A DNA stretch of 64,000 bases from Moraxellaceae bacterium (GTDB taxonomy: Bacteria > Pseudomonadota > Gammaproteobacteria > Pseudomonadales > Moraxellaceae), in assembly GCA_029237815.1 (NCBI GenBank), contig JAQZBP010000009.1:171453-235452 (forward strand). The letters run 5' to 3'. Below are positions 41,024 through 50,493 of this stretch, piece after piece. Within the stretch, counting starts at the first letter, position 1. Each line of letters begins with the position of its first letter. Made by a program: the position numbers and the translations under genes. The notes under the pieces were generated by a model. That model saw nothing but the letters and a program-made list of their open reading frames with translations, was not told the origin of the DNA and did not search any database.

Positions 41024-43147
41024 TCAATGCTGCGCCAACCGCTCCAGCAGCAGTTGCTGGGCGATCTTCTCCTTTCCGGGCTCGCAGGCGCCCTGCCGGT
41101 AGCCGCCATCGGGCTGCAGATGCCAGCTCTGCCGGTTGTCGGCGAGATAGGTGAGCAACGCGTCCTGCTTCACGCGGCGAGCAAGATCAGGATCGGAAAC
41201 CGGAAAGCAGGTCTCGACACGGAAGAACATATTGCGATCCATCCAGTCGGCGCTGGAACAATAAACCACGTTGTCGCCGTCATTTTCGAACCAGAACACG
41301 CGCGAGTGCTCGAGGAAACGGCCGACCACGGAGCGCACCCGGATATTATCCGACACGCCGGGAACGCCCGGGCGCAGGCAACAGATGCCGCGCACGATGA
41401 GGTCAATTTTCACACCCGCCTGGCTTGCCCGATAGAGTGCCTGTATCAGCTGCTTCTCGGTCAGCGAATTCATGCGCGCAATGATGTGCGCCGGCTTGCC
41501 CTTGCCGGCATTGCGGGCTTCCTGCTCGATGTGATCGACGAGCTTGGAGTGCAGCGTGAAAGGCGCGTGCAGCAGCTTCTTCAGCTTGGCGACCTTGCCC
41601 ATCCCGGTGAGCTCCTGGAAGATGCGGTGCACATCCTCGCAAAGCTCCTCATCGGCCGTGAGCAGGGAAAAATCGGTGTATATGCGCGCAGTGACCGCGT
41701 GATAGTTGCCGGTGCCGAGGTGCACATACCGTTTCAGCTTGCGCCCGCCCTCACGGCGCACGACCAGCAGCATCTTCGCGTGCGTCTTGTAGCCGACGAT
41801 GCCGTACACCACGATGGCGCCCGCCTCCTGCAACTTTGCTGCCACCTCGATATTCGACTCTTCGTCGAAACGTGCGCGCAGCTCGATGACAGCCGTCACC
41901 TCCTTGCCATTGCGCGCCGCCTCGGCAAGCAGGTTCACGATTTCCGAATTTTTCCCGGTGCGGTACAGCGTCTGCTTGATAGCGAGCACATGAGGATCCC
42001 GCGCAGCCTGGCGCAGGAATTCCGCTACGGGCGCGAACGACTCGAACGGGTGGTTCAGCAACACGTCGCCCTGCGCGATCGCCTCGAAATAGCTCCCCGC
42101 CCGCACCAGCCGCTCCGGCACCGAGGGCGTCATGGGCAGGTAGCGCAGACGCGGCCGCTCTATGTCCGTGATGAGGCGAACGAGATTGACGGGTCCATTG
42201 ACACGGTAAAGGAACTCTTCGGTGAGGCCGAATTTGCGCAACAGATAATCCACCAGATGACGGGGACAGTTGTCCGCCACCTCAAGGCGCACGGCGTCGC
42301 CGTAGCGGCGCGAAAACAGCTCGTCCTTCAGTGCCACGGCAAGGTCGGCTTCCGCGTCGACTTCATCAAGGTCGAGATCGGCGTTGCGCGTCACGCGGAA
42401 CTGGTAGCAACCCTGCACCGTCATGCCCGGGAACAGTTCGCTGGCATGCTCGTGGATAATGGAGGAGAGGAACACGTAGTCGTCGCCACTGCTGGCGTCG
42501 GCGGGCAGCCGGATCATACGCGGCAGCGAGCGCGGCGCCGGCACGATGGCAAAATTCAGATCGCGTCCGAAGGCATCGTTACCTTCCAGCGAGACGATGA
42601 AGTTGAGACTCTTGTTGACGACTTTCGGGAAGGGGTGCGCCGGGTCGAGGCCAATCGGCGTCAGCACCGGGTAGACCTGCTCGCGAAAATATTTCCGGAT
42701 CCACGCCGACTGCTTCTCGCTCCACTCCTCGCGGCGCAGGAAGCGGATGTTCTCCTGCGCCAGCGCCGGCAACAGTACATCGTTGAGGATGCGGTACTGC
42801 CGATCCACCGCGTCGTGGCAAACCTCGGCGATGCGCTTAAGCGTCTCCTGCGGCAGCAGGCCGTCGATGCCGGGCACGGCGCGTCCCAGCGAGAGCTGGC
42901 GCTTGAGACCGGCGACGCGGATCTCGAAGAACTCGTCGAGATTGCTGGAGAAGATGCGCAGGAAGCCGAGCCGTTCCAGCAGCGGATGGATCTCGTCCAG
43001 CGACTGCTCGAGCACCCGCAGGTTGAAGGCGAGCAGACTCAGCTCGCGATTGAGGTAGAACTCAGGGTCATTGAGATCGAGCACCGGTTGCTCTGCCGGT
43101 GCGGGCTCTGGCGCTGTCATGGGCGAATCCTTCTTCGAAGGCTTCAT
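41024..43147 (-). CDS. ppk: Polyphosphate kinase 1
   Basis: A 707-aa Ppk1 that polymerises the ATP gamma-phosphate into polyphosphate. Domain order: N ([19 protein letters not shown]), head (about 125-330), C1 and C2 phospholipase D-like domains. The catalytic phospho-His is in the [19 protein letters not shown] region; [16 protein letters not shown] and the second PLD-like [11 protein letters not shown] and [13 protein letters not shown] blocks are present. ATG 43147 has GAGGAG 9 bp upstream; ATG 43120 is an alternative. Convergent with ppx; hemB is 44 bp upstream on the same strand. Confidence 0.97.
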   Translation of the reverse strand: MKPSKKDSPMTAPEPAPAEQPVLDLNDPEFYLNRELSLLAFNLRVLEQSLDEIHPLLERLGFLRIFSSNLDEFFEIRVAGLKRQLSLGRAVPGIDGLLPQETLKRIAEVCHDAVDRQYRILNDVLLPALAQENIRFLRREEWSEKQSAWIRKYFREQVYPVLTPIGLDPAHPFPKVVNKSLNFIVSLEGNDAFGRDLNFAIVPAPRSLPRMIRLPADASSGDDYVFLSSIIHEHASELFPGMTVQGCYQFRVTRNADLDLDEVDAEADLAVALKDELFSRRYGDAVRLEVADNCPRHLVDYLLRKFGLTEEFLYRVNGPVNLVRLITDIERPRLRYLPMTPSVPERLVRAGSYFEAIAQGDVLLNHPFESFAPVAEFLRQAARDPHVLAIKQTLYRTGKNSEIVNLLAEAARNGKEVTAVIELRARFDEESNIEVAAKLQEAGAIVVYGIVGYKTHAKMLLVVRREGGRKLKRYVHLGTGNYHAVTARIYTDFSLLTADEELCEDVHRIFQELTGMGKVAKLKKLLHAPFTLHSKLVDHIEQEARNAGKGKPAHIIARMNSLTEKQLIQALYRASQAGVKIDLIVRGICCLRPGVPGVSDNIRVRSVVGRFLEHSRVFWFENDGDNVVYCSSADWMDRNMFFRVETCFPVSDPDLARRVKQDALLTYLADNRQSWHLQPDGGYRQGACEPGKEKIAQQLLLERLAQH

Positions 43148-43190
43148 TGCAGCGGCTCCTCATTACAGTTTCATGGCAGCCGCTCGCCGT

Positions 43191-44618
<1,428 letters not shown>

Positions 44619-45113
44619 ATGACCGACCATCACGACAAGCCCGTCCTTTCCGTGGAAGAGAAAGCCCGCCTCCTGCTCGACCGCATGAAGAACGGCTTCG
44701 ACAACACGCCCTTCGTGAAACTGATCGGCCTCGAGCTGACCGAGATCACCGAGGAGAGCGTGCGGGCGCGCTTCGACATGAAGCCGGAGCTCGTCGGCAA
44801 CACCTTCAAGCAGATCCTGCACGGCGGGGTGATCGCGACGGCGCTGGACACCGTGGGCGGCGCCATGGGCTTCGTGGCCGTCTACCAGTTCATGAAGCAG
44901 CAGGGGATGTCGCGCGAAGAGCGCTACGCGCGCATGGCGCGGCTGGGCACGATCGACATGCGCGTCGATTACCTGCAGCCGGGTCGCGGCCAGCACTTCG
45001 AAGTGACGGCGTCCACGCTGCGCGTAGGCAAGAAGGTGTTCGTCACGCGCATGGAGCTGCGCAACGACAGCGACGAGCTGATTGCTGTCGGCACCGGCAC
45101 CTATATGTACTGA
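44619..45113 (+). CDS. Hotdog-fold thioesterase family protein (YigI-like)
   Basis: A 164-aa hotdog protein of the PaaI-related thioesterase group, resembling YigI. Core: GLELTEITEESVRARFDMKPELVGN, the hotdog helix with HGGVIATALDTVGGAMGF (active-site Asp), LGTIDMRVDYLQPGRGQHFEV and a C-terminal ELIAVGTGTYMY. Acyl-CoA hydrolysis is the likely activity; substrate unknown. ATG 44619 starts the family; the frame opens 40 residues upstream (44499) with unrelated Leu-rich sequence. A Cys-cluster gene starts 6 bp after the stop. Confidence 0.85.
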   Translation: MTDHHDKPVLSVEEKARLLLDRMKNGFDNTPFVKLIGLELTEITEESVRARFDMKPELVGNTFKQILHGGVIATALDTVGGAMGFVAVYQFMKQQGMSREERYARMARLGTIDMRVDYLQPGRGQHFEVTASTLRVGKKVFVTRMELRNDSDELIAVGTGTYMY

Positions 45114-45119
45114 CGCCGG

Positions 45120-45377
45120 GTGACTTCCTGTCGCGCCGGTTGCGCCGCCTGCTGCATCGCGCCTTCCATCACTTCGCCCATTCCCGGCATGTCGGCCGGC
45201 AAACCGGCAGGCATGCCCTGCGTGCAACTGGACGCGGCCGGCCTGTGCAGGCTGTTCGGGAAGCCGGAGCGGCCTGCGTTCTGCGCCAGCCTGAAGGCAC
45301 ACCCTGACATGTGCGGCGACTCCCGCGAAGCGGCGCTGCGCCTGCTGGGCCAGCTCGAAGCGGACACGCGCCCCTGA
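45120..45377 (+). CDS. YkgJ-type cysteine-cluster protein
   Basis: An 85-aa protein with eight cysteines (residues 4, 8, 11, 12, 34, 43, 55, 65): CxxxCxxCC at the start, MPCVQLD, GLCRLFG, AFCASLK and MCG. This matches the YkgJ/UPF0153 family of putative zinc/iron-binding cysteine-cluster proteins, in a short version. GTG 45120 starts 6 bp after the thioesterase stop, so the pair is probably co-translated; the Shine-Dalgarno is weak. Function unknown. Confidence 0.8.
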   Translation: MTSCRAGCAACCIAPSITSPIPGMSAGKPAGMPCVQLDAAGLCRLFGKPERPAFCASLKAHPDMCGDSREAALRLLGQLEADTRP

Positions 45378-45414
45378 CTCCGGCAGACCAGCGGTCCGCC
45401 TGGCGCTGCGTTGA

Positions 45415-47289
45415 TCAGCCCGCCATTTCCTCGCTGGCGCGCAGCCAGGCTTCTTCTGCAGCAGCCAGCTCGGCATCCACAGCCGCTTTTTCCTGTAGTA
45501 ATCGATCGAGATCCTGGCGACGCGGGACCTCATAGATGGCGCTGTCGGCTAGCTGCTCCTCCAGCCCCTTCTGCTTTCCCTGCAGCTCCGCCATTTTTTT
45601 CTCGGCCTTTTCCAGCGCCTTCTTCGCGTCCTTGTTCACCTTGGCCGGGGTCGCCGGCGCCACGGGCGCGGGCGTCTTTTTCTCACCTTTGGCGGGCGCT
45701 TGCGCCTTTTCCAGCGCGGCGCGCCACTGGCGCAACCACTCGGCGTAGTCCTCGAGGTCGCCGGCGAAGGGAGTGGCATGGCCATCAACCACCAGCAGGA
45801 AGTCGTCGCAGCAAGCCTTGAGCAAATGTCGCTCGTGCGAAACGATGACCAGCGCACCCTGGTATTCCTGCAGCGCCACTGTCAGCGCATGCCGCATCTC
45901 GAGGTCGAGATGGTTGGTGGGTTCGTCGAGCAGCAACACGTTGGGTCGCTGCCACACGATCAGCGCCAGTGCGAGGCGCGCCTTCTCACCGCCGGAAAAA
46001 TTCTCGCAGGGCGCATCGATGCGGTCGCCGCCGAAGCCGAAGGAGCCGAGGAACTTGCGTAGCGTAAGCTCGTCGGTACGGCCGGCAATGCGCGTCAGCT
46101 GCAGCAGGGGTGAAGCCTTCAGGTCGAGATGGTCGACCTGGTGCTGCGCGAAGTAGCCGATCTTGGTGTGCTCGGACATCGTACGCTCGCCCGACAGCTG
46201 CGCCAGCTCGCCCACCACCGTCTTGATCAGCGTGGACTTGCCGGCGCCGTTGGGACCAAGCAGGCCGAGGCGGGTGTCTGGCGTGAGGGACAGGTTCACG
46301 CGCGAGAGGACCTTGCGCTCACCGTAGCCGCAATCGACTTCGTCCATGCGAATCAGCGGGGTCGGCAGGCGCGCCGGCTCGCGGAAGCGGAAGCTGAACT
46401 GCGAATCCACATGCGCCGGAGCGATCAGCGTCATGCGCTCCAGCGCCTTGATACGGCTTTGCGCCTGGCGGGCCTTGGTGGCTTGGGCGCGGAAGCGATC
46501 GATGTACTTGGTCAGGTGGGCGACTTCCGTCTGCTGCTTTTCGAAAGCCTGCTGCTGCTGTGCCAGGCGCTCGGCACGCATGCGCTCGAAAGCGGAGTAA
46601 TTGCCGCGGTAGTGCGTGATGGTGCTCTGCTCCACGTGCAGGACGTGGCCCACCACGGCGTCCAGGAAGTCGCGGTCGTGGGAAACCATGACCAGGGTGC
46701 CCGGATAGGCGCGCAGCCAGTCCTCCAGCCAGAGGATGGCATCGAGGTCGAGATGGTTGGTGGGTTCATCCAGCAGCAGCAGGTCGGAGCGGCACATCAG
46801 CGTCTGCGCGAGGTTGATGCGCATGCGCCAGCCCCCGGAGAAATCGGCGACGCCCTTCTGCTGCTCGGCTTCGCTGAAGCCGAGGCCGGCCAGCAGCTTG
46901 GCGGCACGCGACTGGGCGGTATAGCCGCCTATTTCCTCGTAACGCTGGTACAGGTTGGCCAGGTCTTCATAGCGCTCCTCGCGCTCGGCCGCTGCCAGCT
47001 GCGCTTCGATCTGGCGCAGTTCGGCATCGCCATCGAGCACATAGTCGAGCGCGCTCTGCGACAGGGCCGGCACTTCCTGCGCCATGTGCGCGACAGTCCA
47101 CACCGCCGGACGCTCGAGGCGGCCGGCGTCGGGCGTGAGCTCGCCCTGCAGCAGCGCGAAGAAGGTGGACTTGCCGCTGCCGTTGGCACCGGTGAGGCCG
47201 ACCTTCCAGCCGGGATGGATCATGAAGGTGGCGTCGCGATAGAGCTCGCGGCCATCACGGGAGACAACAAGGTTGGAGACGGTAATCAT
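45415..47289 (-). CDS. ABC-F family ATP-binding protein (YheS-like)
   Basis: A 624-aa soluble ABC-F protein: two nucleotide-binding domains joined by a charged linker, no membrane domain. Walker A at 34-42 (GANGSGKST) and GPNGAGKST in the second half; signatures FSGGWRMRI and FSGGEKARL; Walker B LLLLDEPTNHLDL twice. The C-terminal ~90 residues (AKGEKKTPAPVAPATPAKVNK, then a Glu/Lys coiled coil) match the YheS-type tail. ABC-F proteins act on ribosomes and may relieve stalling. Downstream of algP on the same strand, as in Pseudomonas, but the hairpin at 47328 separates them. Confidence 0.93.
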   Translation of the reverse strand: MITVSNLVVSRDGRELYRDATFMIHPGWKVGLTGANGSGKSTFFALLQGELTPDAGRLERPAVWTVAHMAQEVPALSQSALDYVLDGDAELRQIEAQLAAAEREERYEDLANLYQRYEEIGGYTAQSRAAKLLAGLGFSEAEQQKGVADFSGGWRMRINLAQTLMCRSDLLLLDEPTNHLDLDAILWLEDWLRAYPGTLVMVSHDRDFLDAVVGHVLHVEQSTITHYRGNYSAFERMRAERLAQQQQAFEKQQTEVAHLTKYIDRFRAQATKARQAQSRIKALERMTLIAPAHVDSQFSFRFREPARLPTPLIRMDEVDCGYGERKVLSRVNLSLTPDTRLGLLGPNGAGKSTLIKTVVGELAQLSGERTMSEHTKIGYFAQHQVDHLDLKASPLLQLTRIAGRTDELTLRKFLGSFGFGGDRIDAPCENFSGGEKARLALALIVWQRPNVLLLDEPTNHLDLEMRHALTVALQEYQGALVIVSHERHLLKACCDDFLLVVDGHATPFAGDLEDYAEWLRQWRAALEKAQAPAKGEKKTPAPVAPATPAKVNKDAKKALEKAEKKMAELQGKQKGLEEQLADSAIYEVPRRQDLDRLLQEKAAVDAELAAAEEAWLRASEEMAG

Positions 47290-47327
47290 GGGCGCGGAGT
47301 GTACGCAGCGGGAGGAATCTACCCAAT

Positions 47328-47357
47328 AAAAAACGGGCCCTGAGGCCCGTTTTATTT
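47328..47357 (-). terminator. Terminator of algP
   Basis: ACGGGCC (47333-47339) / GGCCCGT (47344-47350) with A6 and T-rich flanks, 12 bp after the algP stop in its direction of transcription and before the ABC-F start. Confidence 0.88.
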
Positions 47358-47368
47358 ACCGGTCCGGA

Positions 47369-48208
47369 TTACTCGGTCGGCGGGGTCAGCACGGCACGAT
47401 CGGCCGCCGGGGCCGCGGCAGGCGCCGGGGTGGCCGCGGGAGCCGGAGTGGCCTTGGGCTTTTCGGCCTTGGGCTTGGCCAGGGACTTGGGAGCCGGAGC
47501 CTTGGGGGCGGGCTTCGCAGCAGGCTTCGCTGCCGGCTTGGCGGCCGGTTTGGCGGCGGGCTTCGCAGCAGGCTTGGCAGCAGCCTTCGGCGCCGGCTTG
47601 GCGGCAGCCTTCGCTGCAGGCTTGGCAGCCTTGGCGGGTGCAGCCTTCTTGGCGGCAGGCTTGGCAGCCGCCTTCGCTGCAGGCTTGGCAGCCTTGGCGG
47701 GTGCAGCCTTCTTGGCGGCAGGCTTGGCAGCCGCCTTCGCTGCAGGCTTGGCGGCCTTGGCGGGCGCAGCCTTCTTGGCGGCAGGCTTCTTGGAAGCCTT
47801 CAGCTTGGCCTGCACGTAGGCCTTCAGTTCACTCTTGGCCTGCAGGCCCTGGATCGCCTTCTTGGCCTGCTCGAAATCTTTCTTGGCAGCGGTCAGGGCG
47901 GCCTTGGCTTCGGCCTGAGCGGTCTTGGCACGCTCCTTCACCACCTTCAGGGTTTCCTTGTCACCGGCCTTGGCCACCTGCTGCTCGAGGCGCTTCTGCA
48001 TATCCTTGTAGTTGGCTTCCGCCTTCTCAACCATCTTGCGGGCCGCGTCGATGTACTTCTCGGCTTCCTTCTGGGTCTTTTCCACGATCTTGTGGAAGTG
48101 GTCCTGCAGATCGTTCACTTGTTTCTCCAAATCCATCTTGAGTTTTTCAACCGCCGGGCCGGCAGTTTTTGCAGCGGGTTTAGCAGCTTTTTTCTTGGCA
48201 GCAGCCAT
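47369..48208 (-). CDS. algP: AlgP-like histone H1-type Ala/Lys/Pro-repeat protein
   Basis: A 279-aa basic protein. Residues 1-150: MAAAKKKAAKPAAKTAG, then a long coiled coil (VEKLKMDLEKQVNDLQDHF through AKKAIQGLQAK). Residues 150-260: low-complexity KPAA/KAAPAKAAKPAAKA repeats like eukaryotic histone H1 tails. P. aeruginosa AlgP (AlgR3) has the same build and is thought to bind DNA and affect alginate genes. ATG 48208 follows GAGGA. Context ABC-F / algP / FKBP / algQ / dsbB equals the Pseudomonas locus. Three copies of a 63-bp DNA repeat encode the tail, so length may vary between strains. Confidence 0.93.
   Translation of the reverse strand: MAAAKKKAAKPAAKTAGPAVEKLKMDLEKQVNDLQDHFHKIVEKTQKEAEKYIDAARKMVEKAEANYKDMQKRLEQQVAKAGDKETLKVVKERAKTAQAEAKAALTAAKKDFEQAKKAIQGLQAKSELKAYVQAKLKASKKPAAKKAAPAKAAKPAAKAAAKPAAKKAAPAKAAKPAAKAAAKPAAKKAAPAKAAKPAAKAAAKPAPKAAAKPAAKPAAKPAAKPAAKPAAKPAPKAPAPKSLAKPKAEKPKATPAPAATPAPAAAPAADRAVLTPPTE
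47578..47790. repeat. 63-bp tandem repeat array in algP
   Basis: The string CAGCCTTCTTGGCGG recurs at 47641, 47704 and 47767, exactly 63 bp apart; a divergent partial unit starts near 47578. Each unit codes for 21 residues (KKAAPAKAAKP... reading on the minus strand). Downstream (47500-47580) are 12-bp KPAA-coding units. Confidence 0.9.
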
Positions 48209-48522
48209 GGACACATCCTCATGTGGGGGGGCACCGTGGGTGAAAAATAAACGAACTGTTTGCGAAAAGCGAGCAGGCGGACGCGCATTAGCAACAGAGA
48301 TGACGAACAGCTTGTTGTACCCGCGCCTCTGACGCTGCCATGCCGCAATAAATGGCAGAGCACACTCCGACCTTTCTCTTATGCACCAGTTCGGCACCTG
48401 CTGCCCGGCCAGGGGTTCAGCTCCTCCAAATGCATAGCCAAGACCATGGCCCTGACATATGCTCCGAGACGATTTTGCCAGGCGCCGGCAGGCGCCCACG
48501 ACAACAAGACCATGGAGCACTC
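48209..48522. other. Divergent intergenic region algP / FKBP
   Basis: 314 bp with no gene. It contains an AT-rich segment at about 48240-48265 that could hold the algP promoter. No clear consensus pair seen. Confidence 0.5.
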
Positions 48523-49251
48523 ATGAAACGTACCCTCCTGGCGGCCACCCTGCTGGCCAGCCTTCCCGTCCTGGCCGCGGAGCCGGGCAAAGCTGCCAGC
48601 CCCTATGCGAAGGAAGATGACAAGGCCGCGTACAGCATCGGCTACCTCTCCGGCAAGGCGCACTCGCAGCACATCGAAACCCTGAATCTGGACGCCTTCG
48701 TTGCCGGCTTCCGCGACGCCTACGCCAAGAAGGACGCGGCCATCCCCGAGGACGAAATGCGCGCTACCCTGGAATCCTTCAAGCAGCGCATGAGCGCCGA
48801 AGCCGCCGCGAAGGCGCAGAAGGAAGCCCAGGTGAACAAGAAGAAGGGCAGCGACTTCCTGGCCGCCAACGCCAAGAAGAAAGGCGTGAAGACAACCAAA
48901 TCCGGCGTGCAGTATGAAGTGCTGACCCAGGGCAAGGGCCCCAAGCCCAAAGACACTGACGTGGTGAAGGTGCATTACAGCGGCACCCTGATCGACGGCA
49001 CCGTCTTTGACAGCTCGGTGGCGCGCGGCGAGCCCGCCACATTCCAGCTGAACCAGGTGATCCCGGGCTGGACCGAGGCGCTGCAACTGATGCCCGTGGG
49101 CTCCAAGTACCGTATCGCCCTGCCGCCCGAACAGGGGTATGGCGAAATGGCCAACGGCCCGATCCCCGCCAACTCCGTGCTGGTCTTCGAAGTCGAGCTG
49201 CTCGGCATCGAAGCGCCGGGTAGCACCGAGGGTGCCGCGCCGGCTCCCTGA
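48523..49251 (+). CDS. FKBP-type peptidyl-prolyl isomerase, exported (FkpA/Mip-like)
   Basis: A 242-aa periplasmic foldase: signal peptide about 1-19 (ending VLA-AE), helical dimerisation domain (25-115) with YSIGYLSGKAHSQHI, a long Lys-rich helix, and an FKBP domain (about 128-230) with KVHYSGTLIDGTVFDSSVARGEPATFQLNQVIPGWTEALQLM and LPPEQGYGE. It catalyses cis-trans isomerisation of Xaa-Pro bonds and acts as chaperone. ATG 48523 gives the signal peptide; the longer frame (from 48352) does not. Upstream codons carry GGAG-like CATGGAGCAC. Ends at hairpin 49266. Confidence 0.95.
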   Translation: MKRTLLAATLLASLPVLAAEPGKAASPYAKEDDKAAYSIGYLSGKAHSQHIETLNLDAFVAGFRDAYAKKDAAIPEDEMRATLESFKQRMSAEAAAKAQKEAQVNKKKGSDFLAANAKKKGVKTTKSGVQYEVLTQGKGPKPKDTDVVKVHYSGTLIDGTVFDSSVARGEPATFQLNQVIPGWTEALQLMPVGSKYRIALPPEQGYGEMANGPIPANSVLVFEVELLGIEAPGSTEGAAPAP

Positions 49252-49265
49252 GTCCGCATTGGTCA

Positions 49266-49298
49266 AATAAAAAACCGGGGCATGCCCCGGTTTTTTTA
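49266..49298. terminator. Bidirectional terminator
   Basis: CCGGGGC (49275-49281) / GCCCCGG (49284-49290) with A6 and T7 flanks; its T-run overlaps the stop codon of the convergent algQ gene. Confidence 0.92.
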
Positions 49299-49787
49299 TG
49301 GCTGCGCCAGGCGGGTATCGCCCGATACCGTCGTCCGGCCAGCGCTGTCGTGCAGCAGGGCGATCATGCGGTCCTCGATCTCGAAGCGGCGCTCCATTTC
49401 CGGCCCGAGCAGTGACAGCTCCCGGGAAAGCCGGGCCAGCGCCGTCTCGTCGTGCGCGTCTTCATAGATGTCATTGAAGCGGATCACCGCGTCGGTGGTG
49501 GCTTGCAGGGGGGACAACAGCTCCTGGCCCGATGCGGGGCGGCCTTCGTTGCGCTGCTCGGCCTCGGCCAGCAGCTCGTCATAGACCTCGAAGTGGCCGG
49601 CGGAAACGTAGTCCATCAGGATTTCGCAGAAGGCCTGCACGCGCTCGGGCAGGGAGCCCTGGTGGCGCTGCTGCGCGTCGCCGAGCGACATCATGAGCAC
49701 GATGAGCGACTGCCGCTCCTGCAGCCAGCGCTGCACCAGCGCGTCGACCTGGCGCCGGTGCTCCTCAGGTACGGACTGGGCAAGCAT
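49296..49787 (-). CDS. algQ: Rsd/AlgQ family anti-sigma-70 regulator
   Basis: A 163-aa helical protein of the Rsd/AlgQ family, which binds region 4 of sigma-70 and frees core polymerase for alternative sigma factors; AlgQ influences alginate and siderophore genes in Pseudomonas. Recognised by RQSLIVLMMSLGD, QAFCEILMDYVSAGHFEVYDEL and ATTDAVIRFNDIYED. ATG 49787 has an excellent AGGAGG at the right distance. Next gene upstream is dsbB (100 bp). Confidence 0.93.
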   Translation of the reverse strand: MLAQSVPEEHRRQVDALVQRWLQERQSLIVLMMSLGDAQQRHQGSLPERVQAFCEILMDYVSAGHFEVYDELLAEAEQRNEGRPASGQELLSPLQATTDAVIRFNDIYEDAHDETALARLSRELSLLGPEMERRFEIEDRMIALLHDSAGRTTVSGDTRLAQP

Positions 49788-49886
49788 GAAAGCCTCCTTG
49801 GCAATCGGAAAGGCTTTCAGGCTAGGCGCGTGCCTTCGGGATGACAACAGCAGCTTGTAAGGGATGGCGTGACCGACAGCGCAATT

Positions 49887-50381
49887 TCAGTCGCGGCGCA
49901 GCAGTTGCCAGAGGGCGACGGCGGCGAGGCCGGCAAAGGCCGCCAGCGTCCAGGCCGGCAGGGACAGGCCGAGGAAGGTCCAGTCGATCACGGCGCATTC
50001 GCCGGAGCCCTTGAACACCTTCATCATGACCTGGTGCAGGGGAAAGGTGTCCATCCAGTAATCCAGGCCCGGCCCGCAGGCCGGCACGTCCTCGGGCGGC
50101 AGGTGCTGCAGCCAGACATGGCGCCCCGCCACGGCAATGCCGATGACGGTCGCCAGGAGCGTCAGGCCGGCATAGACACGACGGCCGGTCTGCGCCGGCC
50201 CGTGCAGGAAGGCAGCCAGTGCCACGAGGCCCGCCGCGATCATGGCCAGGCGCTGGAAGACGCACAGCGGGCAGGGATCGAGATACTGGTAGTACTGCAA
50301 CCAGAGCGCGAACAGCATGGCGACGAGTGCCGCCACGAATATGCCGAGGTTGGTGAGGCGGGGGGAGGGCAGGTAGGGCAT
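49887..50381 (-). CDS. dsbB: Disulfide bond formation protein DsbB
   Basis: A 164-aa inner-membrane protein with four TM segments that reoxidises DsbA using quinone. Redox pairs: Cys37-Cys40 (PCPLCVFQR) and Cys102 with Cys129 (VPACGPGL ... SGECAVIDW). ATG 50381 has AGGAG 8-9 bp upstream. The algQ-dsbB neighbourhood matches the second DsbB (DsbH) of Pseudomonas. No dsbA is in the window. Confidence 0.96.
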   Translation of the reverse strand: MPYLPSPRLTNLGIFVAALVAMLFALWLQYYQYLDPCPLCVFQRLAMIAAGLVALAAFLHGPAQTGRRVYAGLTLLATVIGIAVAGRHVWLQHLPPEDVPACGPGLDYWMDTFPLHQVMMKVFKGSGECAVIDWTFLGLSLPAWTLAAFAGLAAVALWQLLRRD

Positions 50382-50493
50382 GGAAAACTCCTGGACTGTC
50401 ACGAGGCTAGAGGCCCGCCTTACGACAGACAAGTAGGCAGTAGAGGTGCACTTGCGCCGGGAACGGACCGGATGGCGGCCGCCCGGCTCAGCC

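Noticed and set aside
47500..47790. Repeat array resembling a CRISPR or satellite
   Set aside because: Units are 63 and 12 bp, multiples of three, without unique spacers, and encode the AlgP tail in frame.
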